This document shows, piece by piece, positions 23,683 to 36,000 of a DNA stretch of 64,000 nucleotides (position 1 is the stretch's first letter; each line of letters starts with the position of its first letter). The position numbers and the translations under genes are program-made. The DNA is from Crambe crambe. Lineage: Eukaryota; Porifera; Demospongiae; Poecilosclerida; Crambeidae. The notes beneath the pieces are model-generated. The model worked only from the letters and a program-made list of their open reading frames with translations. It was not told where the DNA came from and did not search any database. The stretch spans positions 7,956,501-8,020,500 of the forward strand of contig OZ004586.1 in the NCBI GenBank assembly GCA_963924555.1, given 5' to 3'.

Positions 23683-24689
23683 ATAAGACCAGTACAGGCA
23701 GCTGTACCACCATTTGCTGGTCAACCTTTGCTTGCTATATTATTATAGATGGTTGCTAGCAGCAACTGAACTCCATTAAAATTTAAGGTATGGCCTTTTG
23801 ACCTGCCATCCCTATACGTACATTAAAGAGTGCTAACAAACTAATATTCAGCCATACCACTTCGAAACTGCTAGCTCTGGCCATGTTCCATAACTCATGA
23901 TTACTATAAGCACCTGGGCCTTGGGATTGTAGAGATAGTCCAACCATTGTTGAATACATGACAGAAATTTGAGACAATTTCATTTACAGCTAGCTATGGG
24001 AATATTGAATGATTAGCATACACTTTAAAGGTCCACTGACGTAAATCTTATTGAGATTACTCCAGTGAGCCTCAAGGTAGCTATGTATATCTGGGATCTT
24101 TATCTTCCTTGTATAGTTCCAACAGGTCAACTCCTGTCAACTATTTATTCCATTGGTTCGGATAAACTATCACAAAGTGTCATTCTTCGTGAGTGTGACC
24201 AGGTAGTATCATCTCCCTATCTTCAAATAGTGCATTTAAAAAAAGTTTTTCGTAGTGTAAATTTGTTATTTTTGTTTTTTGTTGTTTTTTTTGTTGTTGT
24301 AGTTGTTTTCCCCATTGTCCCTTGTCCTTATTGTGTGTTTTGTGTTGTCATCTATGTGTGTGTGTACTGTAGGGCCATCTTAATATTAGTTATGCTAGTT
24401 GATGGTCCTGGTGTTGAACACCAAATTATTTACAAAGAAAAAAGTTCAACTTATTAGCCAATGTATGCTGCAGCTCAGTAAGTCTCTCACAATATTATGT
24501 GTATCCCAGTATATTGAGCTTTCCTACAGAATCATAAGCAACCAGTAATATTATAATGTTGAATAAGGTGGAATAGCATGTATATAGAAATGCAATGTTA
24601 TAGCCAGTTAGCTGTGTGTCTGCATACTGACGTACGTACTGTAGCTAATAAAAAAAGTTGAACAGCGTGTTTTCTACGTAAGTATGGTT

Positions 24690-25208
24690 TCAACATAGTG
24701 AGCCCCGGGAACGGGAACGGGGACCAGGACGACGGCGAGTGGGACGGGGACTGAGACGGGGACTGCGACGGGGACTACGAGTGGGACGGGGACTACGAGT
24801 GGGACGGGGACTACGAGTGGGACGGGGACTGCGAGTGGGACGAGGACTGCGAGTGGGGCGGAGGCGGGAACCAGGACATCCGGTGTACCCAGTCATAAGA
24901 GACCCATCACCACTACTGGTGTCGGACCTGGACCTGGATCTGCCTGGCCCTCTGCTGCGATGACGTCGGCGGACACGTACATGCAACTCAGGAGCATTTT
25001 CTTTGCCTTCTTCAGCAGTAGAAAGGAGTTCTTCAAATTCCTTCCTTTCAGATTCTGGTAAATTAATTTCTACTTCTTTGATAATGGCAGCATTTATAAT
25101 CGCGTCTTCTTTCTCTTTGATTGATCTTTTATCAGGGGACGTCCCCACTCCGTTGTTGATCCCTAGCAGCACCACAATCAGCACCACAAAGTAATATGTT
25201 GCATTCAT
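24690..25208 (-). CDS. Secreted repeat-tail protein 2 (basic RPTRSP tail)
   Basis: 172 residues counted from the ATG at 25208, chosen because the N-terminus MNATYYFVVLIVVLLGINNG then aligns with genes 1, 3 and 4. An in-frame ATG further upstream (25247) would add 13 residues before the signal peptide. The pro-region has KEFEELLSTAEEGKENAPEL, the cleavage site is RVRR followed by RHRSRGPGRS, and then one SDTSSGDGSLMTG unit. The tail is about five RPTRSP units followed by RRSPRLSPRPTRRRPGP. A single Cys pair (TGCPG and the C-terminal SLC) could allow crosslinking. Strongly basic, intronless. Confidence 0.85.
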   Translation of the reverse strand: MNATYYFVVLIVVLLGINNGVGTSPDKRSIKEKEDAIINAAIIKEVEINLPESERKEFEELLSTAEEGKENAPELHVRVRRRHRSRGPGRSRSRSDTSSGDGSLMTGYTGCPGSRLRPTRSPRPTRSPRPTRSPRPTRSPRPTRSPRRSPRLSPRPTRRRPGPRSRSRGSLC

Positions 25209-25305
25209 ATTTGTGGCTATGATGTACGTAACTCCCAATCTTTGCAAATTTGACTGATGAAATGATAGCCTTGCAGTGTGAATTATGTAGGCTGTATAAG
25301 GTGTC

Positions 25306-25353
25306 TTTTATATGACTGCCAGATACAATAATTTGATGGCTGTGTGCCAATTA
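25306..25353 (-). promoter_or_regulatory. Conserved promoter of secreted tail-protein gene 2
   Basis: On the minus strand the box TAATTGGCACACAGCCATCA (25334-25353) precedes TATAAAA (25306-25312) with 21-22 bp between, as in gene 1. The leader motif TCATTTCATCAGTCA follows at about 25250-25266. Confidence 0.75.
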
Positions 25354-25661
25354 CAGACTCCTATTTTGACTATCGTGATTGCAAGTCCCCTAAAGTAAGA
25401 GATTGATATTCAATTAGCTGTCAGAAAATTTTTCGATGTCTGGTTTGTACCACACTAGCTACCCATGATTTCAGTAGTGAGACCGATTCAGGTTTTCGAC
25501 ATTCAGCTGTGAACAAACAGGCGTCTGAAAAATTCAATAATCAGAAGCAACAGCTATGACATTATCATTCATCTAGGATTTTGCACACGGAAAATTTTTT
25601 TGCCTGACCACGCCCATCTTTGCCTTTTTGGATATCAAACCATGCCCACTTGATTTTTTCC

Positions 25662-25830
25662 AAAAAAACAACAACAACAAATAAACAAACAAAAAACAAC
25701 AAATAAACAAACAAAAACCAACAAATAAACAAACAAGTAAACAAACAAAAACAACAAATAAACAAACAAAAAACAACAAATAAACAAACAAATAAACAAA
25801 CAAAAAACAACAAATAAACAAACAAAAAAC
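25662..25830. repeat. AACA/AATA-rich simple repeat
   Basis: Irregular AACAAC, AAACAAAC and AAATAAAC words over about 170 bp. Three overlapping frames stay open on the minus strand only because of the repeat. Confidence 0.9.
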
Positions 25831-26064
25831 CCCCCCATGACTTAGCTAGCTAGCAGCAGTCATAAGATTAGATTATGAGATTAAGATTACACTCTTGTAC
25901 ATGTGGTTATGCAGAATTAACCTCATGGGTGTGTGTGATTTCCACAGCATGTCTAGCTAGGGGTATTAATGGATATGTACAATAGTATAGGCACTTTCCT
26001 TATGAGAATTACAATAGAAACTTTGGGGCTGGAAGTTTTTGGATGGAACCCCCCTGTAGACAGA

Positions 26065-26218
26065 CAGGGGTGTATCCACCACTCCGGTTGGTCCGGTTTT
26101 CACTGGACCACTTTTATTATCCACACATACAAAGCACTATGACTCAAGGCGATAAAGTGGGCATGTCCATCCTCACACAAGCACACCGACCACTCAAAAT
26201 TCTGTGGATACACCCCTG
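26065..26218. mobile_element. hAT-like MITE, 154 bp
   Basis: Perfect 15-bp terminal inverted repeats, CAGGGGTGTATCCAC and GTGGATACACCCCTG. No coding capacity. Target duplication not evident. Confidence 0.75.
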
Positions 26219-27414
26219 ATAGAACCCTGTGACAAATTTGTTGACTAAAACATGTTTTTTAGCTAGTAACTTAGCTAGCTATAGATCACAGAAACACAAG
26301 AGTATTAGTAGCTATCACTTAATTAGCTAAATTAACTTTGGGTGCTGGTTCTACTGGTGGTATTGATTCTGGCTAGCTAGCTAACCGTCAAATCTGCAAG
26401 TGTATTGCAGTCTTATTGATCATGACTTGCAATGCAGAAGTATATACTAGCTATTGCAAGCCATGTCTGATGCAAGAAAATAAACAGGGTTCTCCCAAGG
26501 CATCTTAAGGCATATCTAGCAGGCTTCAGTTCTTCCCCTGTGCCTTGTTATTCATTACTGGGCTGGTTTTTATACCAGGAGCCCTCATATTTCAGAACAC
26601 TCATAATCATTGGGCCCCTCTTCTTCATGGTCTTACCCCCTCTGCCTTCAACAAATCATGGGAAGAATCCAAACTGTCTCCAACTTTGATTTCTTCTGAC
26701 CCTTTAATTATACTTATAGTCAATAAAAATACATAGGCTGCTTATGAATACATAATAATATGAACCTTAGTGTGCCTTACGTTCAGGTTTGTAGCTAATT
26801 CAGTAAGCTTGGCTTCAGACTTTCTGCACTTTTAAACTTCTGATCATTGGACACCTGGCTAATCTAATTAGCTATAGGGTGCTTATGAATATGTGAACCT
26901 TTTTAGCTAAGTTAATACTGTGCATGCAACAGATTCAGTCCCAAGACTGGTGAATCAAGATTGCTATGTAGCTATGTTTGATGAAACTGTTCTTTCATGC
27001 ATAGCTATATTCTATATTTTAGCCACTATGGCTATGGTTAGACTTAGCTAACTACGTACGTATCTCCTCAATCCCAAGAGACTAGTAGTAAGTATAGCTA
27101 CGTATACATATTAGCTGTGATTATTAATAACCACATGTAATGGTAGTAGCTACAGCTACAGTGAATCGTGCCCAGAGTCTAGAGCTCGTAGAAATGAGTT
27201 GCTGCATGGTTAGCTATTGGCGAATTTTTCTCACTCATCAGGAATTAGCTCGACAGCTGGCTCAGTATACAGGGTTATGCGGTTATCCACTACACATGTC
27301 CACAGTGATAGTTGATAAATGACAATGTACATAATTATAGCCCTAACTTTGCAAATGTTGGCAGTTTTATAGCTAGCTAGCTAAATTTTATGAGAGTTTG
27401 TTTTTAAAAGTTAA

Positions 27415-27981
<567 letters not shown>

Positions 27982-28071
27982 GGCTACTTGTGGTTAGCTA
28001 ACTCTGATTTTCTTATGAAGTAAAAAGTTTATAGAGATGCTGACTGATGAAATGGTAGCTAGGACAATACC

Positions 28072-28106
28072 TTTTATGACTGCTATTGATGGCTATGTGC
28101 CAATTA
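28072..28106 (-). promoter_or_regulatory. Conserved promoter of secreted tail-protein gene 3
   Basis: On the minus strand the box TAATTGGCACATAGCCATCA (28087-28106) is followed by CATAAAA (28072-28078). Spacing is about 9 bp, shorter than in genes 1 and 2. The leader motif CATTTCATCAGTCA lies at about 28041-28055. Confidence 0.65.
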
Positions 28107-28109
28107 TGT

Positions 28110-29740
28110 ACTCTATTACTACAACAAAAATAAGTGATTTGCAATTCTTCCAAAAATGTATCAAATTATTTATGGAGACCACCACCTCTCTTGTAATCAT
28201 AACTAGCAACGTATGTATGAGATAATCTCTCTATTAGCAAATACATTGTGCACAGAATCTATTCCAGCTAGCTACTTCAACCTCCTAAAGAGACCACCTC
28301 CCTATTAAAGCCGGTCCAGGTGGTCGTGGTAAACAATAGCTAAGTTCCACTGTTTGATGCACATAAACAGAGTCGTGACAGTTAGCCTTTGGAAAATTCA
28401 TCATTTCTAAGTGGAGTCCTGGCCCTATGCCAGTGGTGTGACTAAGTTTGTATAACAATAGGATAGGCATAATAATAAATATACATCGAATTAACTCCCT
28501 TTAGGTATAGGTTTTTGTGTTGCTAATGGTGTTAGCTGCAGCTGCTATTCATGTGGCACAGCTACTCCCTGCAGAAGTCTGTCCCTCCTAGCTATCATTC
28601 CAGATTACCCCACTGCACTGTCCCAAATCAGTCAATCCCAGACCTAGGCTAATGATAATTCATGATAATTACTGGAAAACAGCCAAAAATTATAACTGTG
28701 TAGCTAGCTAAGCTTACATATATAGCTCCCTTTGAACACTATTGGCTAAAGAATTTGGTATGAATGGAGTGGAGCCATTAGTAGAACAGAAGTTTGGGAT
28801 TGGTTAGCTAGTGAACTCTATAGCTATAGCTAGTTATTCAAGACCCAAATACAAAATATCACATTTTTCAAGGAACCAAATCATACTAGCTAATACAAAT
28901 TGTTGAACCTCTAGCTAAAGAGTCAAAACATAGTCCACTATAATTATAAAGGTTCCATCACTGTAACTCATTTTACTCATTACATAGCTAGTACGTAGCT
29001 AAAGCCAAACCGCCAACCCTTTTCAGCTACAGTAAGGGTGGCACAGTGAGTCCTTCCAGTCAGGGCATTAGCCTTGTGGCCTGCATGGATACAAGACTAA
29101 TCAGGTGATCAAGTTCTGTATTGTTGGGATCTTGAATGAGTGAGTGATTGCATGGTGGGAGGCTATGGGCTACACACTCATCCAGATTATGCTTGTAATG
29201 GAAAATAGCTATAGATACATAGCTATATAGATGATGGCACTATAGTCTAGCTATATAATTCATATTTTACATTTGGGGCAAAATGTGGTACAGCCATGGC
29301 CGTACTAGCCGTACCTTATGAGTTGCCTATGCTTATGACAAGCTCGTGCATTTAATGATACCTCATACCTCAAACATACTTATCCCCCCCACACCTATCA
29401 CTTCATTTGTCCTTCCTCAGGAATACAGTATGTATGAAAACACATTAAGCTTGTAGCTGAAATGACAGCCATAGTTATCTTTAATGCTCTACAGTATAAA
29501 AATAATTCAAAAAAAAATACAGTAGGTCAGCCAATGACTGCCTAAATAATATAAGCTCAATTACGTATGTACATGAGATATGGAGAATGTGTCAAGGTGG
29601 GACAGCATGAACACAAGTTCACTTTTAAACAATTATGATGATGATGTCATAGATGATTCTGAGTTAGATTGGGATCGGGAACGGGAACTAGGGTGGTGGG
29701 AACGGGAACCAGGACCAGGACTCGAGTTAGAATGGGAACG
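28110..29740. other. Intergenic region between secreted-protein genes 3 and 4
   Basis: No supported gene. A block at 29030-29170 (GTGAGTCCTTCCAGTCAGG onward) resembles 21150-21190 and 21285-21385 and is an unclassified dispersed repeat. TAGCTAGC-type words are frequent, as through most of 19-32 kb. Confidence 0.45.
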
Positions 29741-29876
29741 AGAACTAGGTCAGGGGACGGGGCGGGAATGGGAACCAGGACTCGAGTTAGAACGGGAACG
29801 AGAACTAGGGCGGGGGACGGGGTGGGAACGGGAACCAGGACCAGGACTCGAGTTAGAACGGGAATGGGAATGAGAA

Positions 29877-30152
29877 CTAGGGCGGGGGACTAGGACCAGA
29901 AGACCCATCATCATCACTACTATCTGAGTTGGAACTCTTGAACCTGGATTTTCTGCTGCGATGATGTGGGCGAAACTCAGGAGCATTTTCTTCACCTTCT
30001 TCAATCACTTCTTTAATATTGGATGGAACGGCAGCATTGGTAAGAGCATCTTCTTTCTTTTTGATTGATTTTTTATCAGGGGACATCTCCACTTCATTGT
30101 TGATCACTAGTAGCACCACAATCACAGCCACAAAGTAGCACGTTGCATTCAT
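29877..30152 (-). CDS. Secreted repeat-tail protein 4, shortened
   Basis: 91 residues: signal peptide (TCYFVAVIVVLLVINNEVEM), pro-region like genes 1-3 (KKEDALTNAAVPSNIKEV, EEGEENAPEF), then HHRSRKSRFKSSNSDSSDDD and an early stop after GPSPPP. The RVRR site of genes 1-3 is missing (PHHRSRK instead). The repeat tail continues at the DNA level down to about 29750, but in another frame (PSSRSRSNSSPG units), so the gene differs from its relatives by a frame change near a C run. It may be a decaying copy, a length polymorphism or a sequencing error. The promoter still matches the family. Confidence 0.6.
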   Translation of the reverse strand: MNATCYFVAVIVVLLVINNEVEMSPDKKSIKKKEDALTNAAVPSNIKEVIEEGEENAPEFRPHHRSRKSRFKSSNSDSSDDDGSSGPSPPP

Positions 30153-30250
30153 ACTGGTAACTCCGATCTTTAGCTATAAATTTGCTTGTGAAGTGTAAAG
30201 AGTTTGAGATGTTGACTGAGTAAATGATAGCAGAGAAATGGAAATGTGCC

Positions 30251-30294
30251 TTTTATGATTGCTAGGCACAGAAATTGATGACTTTGTGCCAATA
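30251..30294 (-). promoter_or_regulatory. Conserved promoter of secreted tail-protein gene 4
   Basis: On the minus strand the box TATTGGCACAAAGTCATCA (30276-30294) precedes CATAAAA (30251-30257). More diverged than in genes 1-3, in line with the shortened product. Confidence 0.55.
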
Positions 30295-30700
30295 GTTACA
30301 TGGTTACATCTACATCTGACTTAATAAACGTAGCTAGGTGACTATTTCTCATCGTATTAGGGAGGGGGCTAGCTATGTAGTTATTAAGTGGGAGAAGGAG
30401 GGGTAAGTACAGTGAAGCCTGTTGAATCAGACCAGCTTCCATGGGCTCCCATGACGAACAAGACATTTCAAGTAGGTGTGATGGCACATTAAAAGCAAAT
30501 CAAAAATGTAGAGAACAGGAATAATTATTATGATACATAATTTCTAGCTAACTGACAGGTCATAGCTAGAAGGGACAAAATTTATAGCTGGATATAACAA
30601 TGAATGGAATAGGTATAATAATGCAGGATGGGTTCACCACAGTACTATAATATGTATGTTATTTGGTCTCTGTGATGCTTAAACATTGTGTTTATTTTAA

Positions 30701-31426
30701 TTAGCTATCAGAATCATCTGAGTCATCTGAATCATCATCAGTGCCGTCAGAGTAATCTGTTGAATCATCAGTGCCATTAGAATTATCCGAGTCTTCAGAA
30801 TCATCAGTATTGTCATCTCCACCATCAGAATCATCTGAATCATTAGAATCGTCTGTGCCATCAGAATAGTCAGTAGACTCATCCGTGTTATTGGAATTAT
30901 CGGAATCTTCCGTATCATCTGTGTCTGCTGCTGGTTCATCAGAATCATCATCTTGTGAACCAGTTTCAGAATCGTCATTGTCTGAGCCACTATTTGGACT
31001 ATTTCGACTATTTGGACTATTTCGACTACGCCCTGGACCAGTATTTGAGTTGCTATTACTGCCAGATCTTGAACGAGTACGATGATGACGTCGTACACGT
31101 ACATGTGATGATAAAGAGGACAATTTTGACTTAAGTTCTGTCAAGATGGATGTTAATATGCCACGCTGGTCAGTCCCCAAGTCCATTCCAGCAGTGTACG
31201 ATTCCAATTCATGCCCAAGGCCTTCTTTGATGAAAAGAATTAATGCTTCAAATTCTTCTCTATCAGAAGCTGATATTTTTTCTTTAATCCTGTTAATAAA
31301 GGAGTCGAGTGCTGTAATGGCACTTTTAAGCTTTGCAATTTCTTCGTTTCTTTCTCCTCTTCTCTCAAACGGAGCTCCAGAGCATACTCCAAGGAGAACC
31401 ACTACCATCAATACTGAAAGATTCAT
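30701..31426 (-). CDS. Secreted repeat-tail protein 5 (acidic Ser/Asp tail)
   Basis: 241 residues, intronless. Signal peptide LSVLMVVVLLGVCSGA, then a longer helical pro-region (LKSAITALDSFINRIKEK, SDREEFEALILFIKEG). The cleavage site RVRRHHRTRSRSG resembles genes 1 and 2. The tail starts basic, with NSPNSRNSPNSGS repeats, and becomes extremely acidic with DDSDDSD, TDDSTDYSDGTDD and SEDSDNSNGTDD units. It resembles SIBLING/phosphophoryn-type sequences by composition, and the Ser-Asp runs are likely casein-kinase targets. AATAAA on the minus strand (30691-30696) follows the stop at once. It is the only acidic-tail member next to four members with basic or mixed tails. Confidence 0.85.
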   Translation of the reverse strand: MNLSVLMVVVLLGVCSGAPFERRGERNEEIAKLKSAITALDSFINRIKEKISASDREEFEALILFIKEGLGHELESYTAGMDLGTDQRGILTSILTELKSKLSSLSSHVRVRRHHRTRSRSGSNSNSNTGPGRSRNSPNSRNSPNSGSDNDDSETGSQDDDSDEPAADTDDTEDSDNSNNTDESTDYSDGTDDSNDSDDSDGGDDNTDDSEDSDNSNGTDDSTDYSDGTDDDSDDSDDSDS

Positions 31427-31945
31427 GACTAAACGTAGCTGTGTCCTGTACTAGCTACTGAGAAGGCTGTTCAAGTCGTTTCAACTGCTGACAGTTTCTC
31501 AAAGAAATATGTAGCTAGAAATTATTTGCAGTCCTGGGCATGCAATTGGATTCCCAAATGAATCTTGCTGCACTGAATAGCTCTATTTCAGTGCTGCTCT
31601 TAAGGATGGGTGGATGAAGTGAAATCATTAGCCAATTAAAAGCTACATGGAGCTTCGAATAGCTTGCTGGCTAGGTGTCAAAATCCTATATGTATGTAGG
31701 TACTTGACATGTCTGATATAACACAGTAAGGTATATAGCTAGATACTCTATAAAATGCTAGTGAATAAGTGAACTCTAATCAAATCTAGTTAGACTGGTT
31801 ATTAGTGAACATGGTCCCACATTCCACCCCTTCCACTCCCTAGAAAGTGTCTTGACTAATTGCTGTAACAATGAGTGACTATTATTTACATACTGGATTT
31901 TCTCAGAATCAAGTGAATATACTCATGGCAATAATCTGGCCTGGA

Positions 31946-32080
31946 TCTGTAGCTCTAACTTTCTCAATCCTTGACCAAATTAAACACCAGCAGAGAGTTG
32001 ATCCACCCACTCTATGAGTGTGTGTGTGTGTTGTTGTTTTTTTTTGAAATTTGAGGAAGTTGTAGCCATTATATTCAAGG
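31946..32080 (+). mobile_element. Short non-autonomous MITE-like repeat, copy 5
   Basis: Core AGCTCTAACTTTCTCAATCC and CAGCAGAGAGTTGATC present, with a GT/TTG simple repeat in the middle. The right end is degraded. Confidence 0.6.
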
Positions 32081-32516
32081 TATGTGCGAACCAAAATAGA
32101 CTTTAGCTTCACACTGTACATAACATGGTCTTCTGTGCATGTATACACATCATTAATGTGAGGCTTGTAAGTGATGACCCATGACTCTATGTACTTAGAA
32201 AAAAAATTAACTTCTAAATTCTTCAGCTTGTTTGTTGGCACACCTCTGAGTAGTGCGACACAGTCATTGTGTGTGCTAGTATCGTGCAGCTCCATTAAGA
32301 ACAAGGGCTCGGCCACATTCCAACATTTTTTTGTGACTACCATTGGGTAGACACTTGCTCCACAATACTTGCATTTCCACAATAATATCCTGGACTGATT
32401 TATTGGTGCACTATATAGCAGCTGCAAGTGGCCCCGCTGACCTACCGTACACAACTCACCCCTTGTTTGGAGTAGGATGCCATGCTATGCCTTGCATGTG
32501 CATCCGTTGATTAACC

Positions 32517-32650
32517 TTGCTTAAATTCATTATAACTGCTATAACTCTTTCAATTCTTTCAAATTTCAAAACCAGCTCGTTCAGCTCTCTGCTGGTGTCT
32601 TAATATTTGGTCAAAGATTGAGAAAGTTAGAGTGAATGATCGAGGTATCA
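32517..32650 (-). mobile_element. Short non-autonomous MITE-like repeat, copy 6
   Basis: Inverted orientation: AATTCATTATAACTGC at the left, TCAGCTCTCTGCTGGTG in the middle and AGAGTGAATGATCGAGG at the right. Confidence 0.65.
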
Positions 32651-33042
32651 GCTAGCTAGCTACTAGAAGATGTTCTGTTGTCCTGTAACTCCTTGTATAA
32701 GTGTGGGGGTTCACTTGCTTGTCCAGCTAGCTAATCAATTTCGTGAATAATTTTAAGATTGAATGAGGAGGAACTATTCAGCCCTTGTTGCTAGTAATAA
32801 CCTCATTGAAGAATTAAAAAGAGGTTCCAGAATAAATCCAGCAAAGAGCAAATCTACTGCATCTAAACAATTCATCAGCACATTCTGAACATAATGAATT
32901 AAAATATAGATACACAGCATTTAATATACTTATACATACTGTATGTGACAAGTGGCAATTAATTAGTTGGTACATATGTAGTTAGAGTGGGGAAGATTTT
33001 GAGTTAGCTACTTTTACTTGGTCTGTTCTTTTGTCCTTTTGT

Positions 33043-36000
33043 CTAAGACTCCCAGTGAGAGACGTAGCGAAGTCGACTGCTTCCTCTCTCTCCAGTGCCA
33101 TGGATACTCTCCTTGGTGACAGCCACCTTCACAGGGGCTGGGGGGTAGTTTGCTTCTGCTGCAGCTGGAAGTTTGGCATGCATGCTTCGAGATCTCGTCT
33201 TTTTCAGAGAAGTTGATTCTCCTTTGGTGTTATGATGGTGTGTCGAAGTAGGCATATTGAGAGAGGCAGATCTCCGTCTTCTGATTACTTTATCATTCAC
33301 AGGATCCTTCAGCTTCTCTGCTATTTTTTTATTTATGTCGTGTGCCTCAACTTGATAGAGATCACCAACTTCCCTTGCACTTCTCGACCCATTTCTGGAC
33401 GCCAAGCGTGACAGTTGTCGTGCGGTTCTGACTATCGTATCATTTGCTGGAAGCTTGAATGGTAAGTCGTCATCAGCTTCTTGCAAGCCTCCAATGGTCT
33501 GTTCCTGTTCTTGGCTCTGATATGGGAAATTGAATTCAGTGTTGTTGTTCTGATTGGAGTAGTGGCTCTTCTTGGTGTGGGTGTGGCTTTTGTTTGGAGC
33601 CCACACGTAGCAGTATTCCCGGGATTCGGAAGTACGTGGACGAGAATGGAATGAGTCCGGCAGTTCACCACAGGCTGCCATTTTGATCATGTTCAGGACA
33701 ATAGTCTTTTCTAAAGGAAGAAAAAGAAGGGGAAAAAATCTACCAAGAACATATTATTTCAGCAGCTATCTGTCATATACAATAGAATGCTCTCTCATGT
33801 AATTAGAATACTCTTCTGTGTCCCATAGCAACATAACAGAACCTGGTCATTTTGGTTTATCACTATGATTAGTGCTATTGCAGGGGCAGATCTTAGCTTG
33901 CCCAAGCACAAGTGCCAAGGGTAAAGAACAGAACAGCCTAGTCTTCTGATCATCAAATTTCAAACATTGTTATGGTAAGGGCAGGATCGGATGTCTGGGA
34001 TTGATCTAGACACAAGTGTCTGCATGCATGGAGAGGTCCCACTGTCACGTCACAGTGCACAGGGTAATATGATGATTAGACTGTCTGCTGTTAACATACC
34101 ACTTTCTGAAGCTGAGCTAAGCCAGGCCAGACAAGCAGGAATGGAATCTGTCTGGAGAATCCGACACAGTATATCCAGCAACTAGAAGGTAAAGAATATT
34201 ATTATTGTACTAGGCATTGCCTTGATGTCTTATTATGGTGGAACTCCTTTATTCTGTGGTGCGTTATGAATATTCTACAATCCATCCACTTTCCCAACTA
34301 GTTAGTTAAACTGTAGCTAATGGACTTCCAAAAAAAGTAGCAAAACATACAAATACTGTGACCAGTTGGTTGGAATTAGTTTAAACAAACCTTTTCATCT
34401 TGTAAGTGGTCAAACTGGTTTTCCCTGCGAAATCCCATCTGACTTCCCATACTTTCCCTGGAGGGGAGTGGCTGACCCATTGCTCGCAGGATTGCATTCT
34501 GAGTCTTCTTCTCCAGCTCATCCCTCCAAGCACTGGTCACTGGAACTGCAGAAATGGATGATGAAGATAATAGTGCCATTGTATCATTTTTGCACACACT
34601 TTGTATTGCAAGCGGATTACACTGCCCATTAATACTGTAGTCAAACATTAGCTGGTTGTGGCTACTGCATGATGATAGCTAAAGTCTATTTGGGTTCACT
34701 TGATCCTTCGATCATTCATTATAAATGCTATAACATTCTCCAAATTTCAAATTTCAAGAAACAGCTCATAGAGTGGGTGATCAGCTCTCTGCTGGTGTTT
34801 TAAATGTGAAATTTGGTCGAGAATTGAGAAAAGTAGAGCAGATGTATGATCACGTGAGTGCAAATATACTATACTTCTAATCCACATGGTTGTGAATCAG
34901 ATGAAGGCAAAAAATGACTCCAGATAGTGGAAAGTGCCTCTTGCTGGCTGTTATTCTTAGTGATGTGGCTATAAGCTACATCTGCACTTATATCCCATGC
35001 GTGGGTGAGATCAAAGGGCCGCGGTGTGCATAATGGCCGTCGTCATGAACATATTGTCCGTAGTCCATGAAAACAACATTTAATCTCCATGGAGACAAGA
35101 AAGCGCGGCCGCTAAAGCGTCAAGGTAAAGTTACTTTACTGTAGCTAGCCTAGTCTATACTCGCCTTAGCTAGCTATAGCAGGATATAAAATAGTTATAA
35201 CATGGGTGCCATGGGTTTTATGGGTTATAAACAAACCCTTGCCCTCAGGCTGCGCCCTCAGGACTCGGGTTGTTTATAACCCATAAAACCTTGGTACCCA
35301 TGTTACTTATTCTGATAAAAATGAACTTCATAAGTCACATAATTACAGTCCCTCACCTACTCCGATGGCTGGTATGCCTTTGTCGACGTTGGCAGCATAT
35401 CTGGTGCTCCCCTTGGGGCGGTAGCCAGGACCAAAGTCCTGTCCACTGGGAGGGGAGAGAAGGTATCTTGGTCCGATGTCGTCTTGGACGCAACAGATGG
35501 GAGCATCCAGCAGTCCTTTCATGTGACACACACGAGCTAGAGTATTGTATAAATAGCACAAAGAAGTAGCAATAGCACAACAGTATATTAACAACTGACA
35601 ACTGCTTATACACAAAGATGAATTAGTTCAGGATCCACAAATAATTATACATGAGTAATTAGAGAGTAATTAATTAATGCATAGTTTGTGAAGAGTAGCA
35701 CCTTTACCACAAAGCACTAAAATTTGGATTTCCATGATGCGTGAAACTTTTGTGGTGGATTTTTTGCAATGAATTATGAGCTATAGTAATTATTGTTTCC
35801 ATAAACATTTTACCCTATGGAAAAAAAATCCCTAGCAATAGCCTCAATTTTTGTAAACGCTATTGAAAAAGCCTCCACATCTCATTTATTGCATCATGCC
35901 CAAGACCCTTTTTTGTAGAGCAGATTTTAATTTTGTAAGCAATAATATTGCTGTTTTTGTTAAACACCCCATGAAAATGTGTAGTGGCAATAGCCAATAC

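Larger units (their letters stand above)
22930..24680. other. Intergenic region between secreted-protein genes 1 and 2
   Basis: No supported gene. It contains MITE copy 4 (23190-23378) and a tiny hAT-like MITE (23625-23682). An open frame at 24065-24457 runs through a T/G-rich simple repeat and is not supported. Confidence 0.5.
31450..33040. other. Intergenic region between gene 5 and TBATA
   Basis: Contains MITE copies 5 and 6. A minus-strand open frame at 31909-32454 includes MITE sequence at its C-terminal end. Its upstream part (WKCKYCGASVYPMVV, MELHDTSTHNDCVALLRG) is not low-complexity and might be a relic of a coding sequence, but I do not recognise it and do not call a gene. Confidence 0.45.

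Noticed and set aside
24065-24457. 130-residue hydrophobic frame
   Set aside because: The hydrophobic part comes from a T/G-rich simple repeat.
25565-25838. Phe/Val/Cys-rich minus-strand frames
   Set aside because: Artefact of the AACAAATAAAC simple repeat.
31909-32454. 181-residue minus-strand gene
   Set aside because: Its C-terminal part is MITE sequence and the rest has no recognisable family or splice support.
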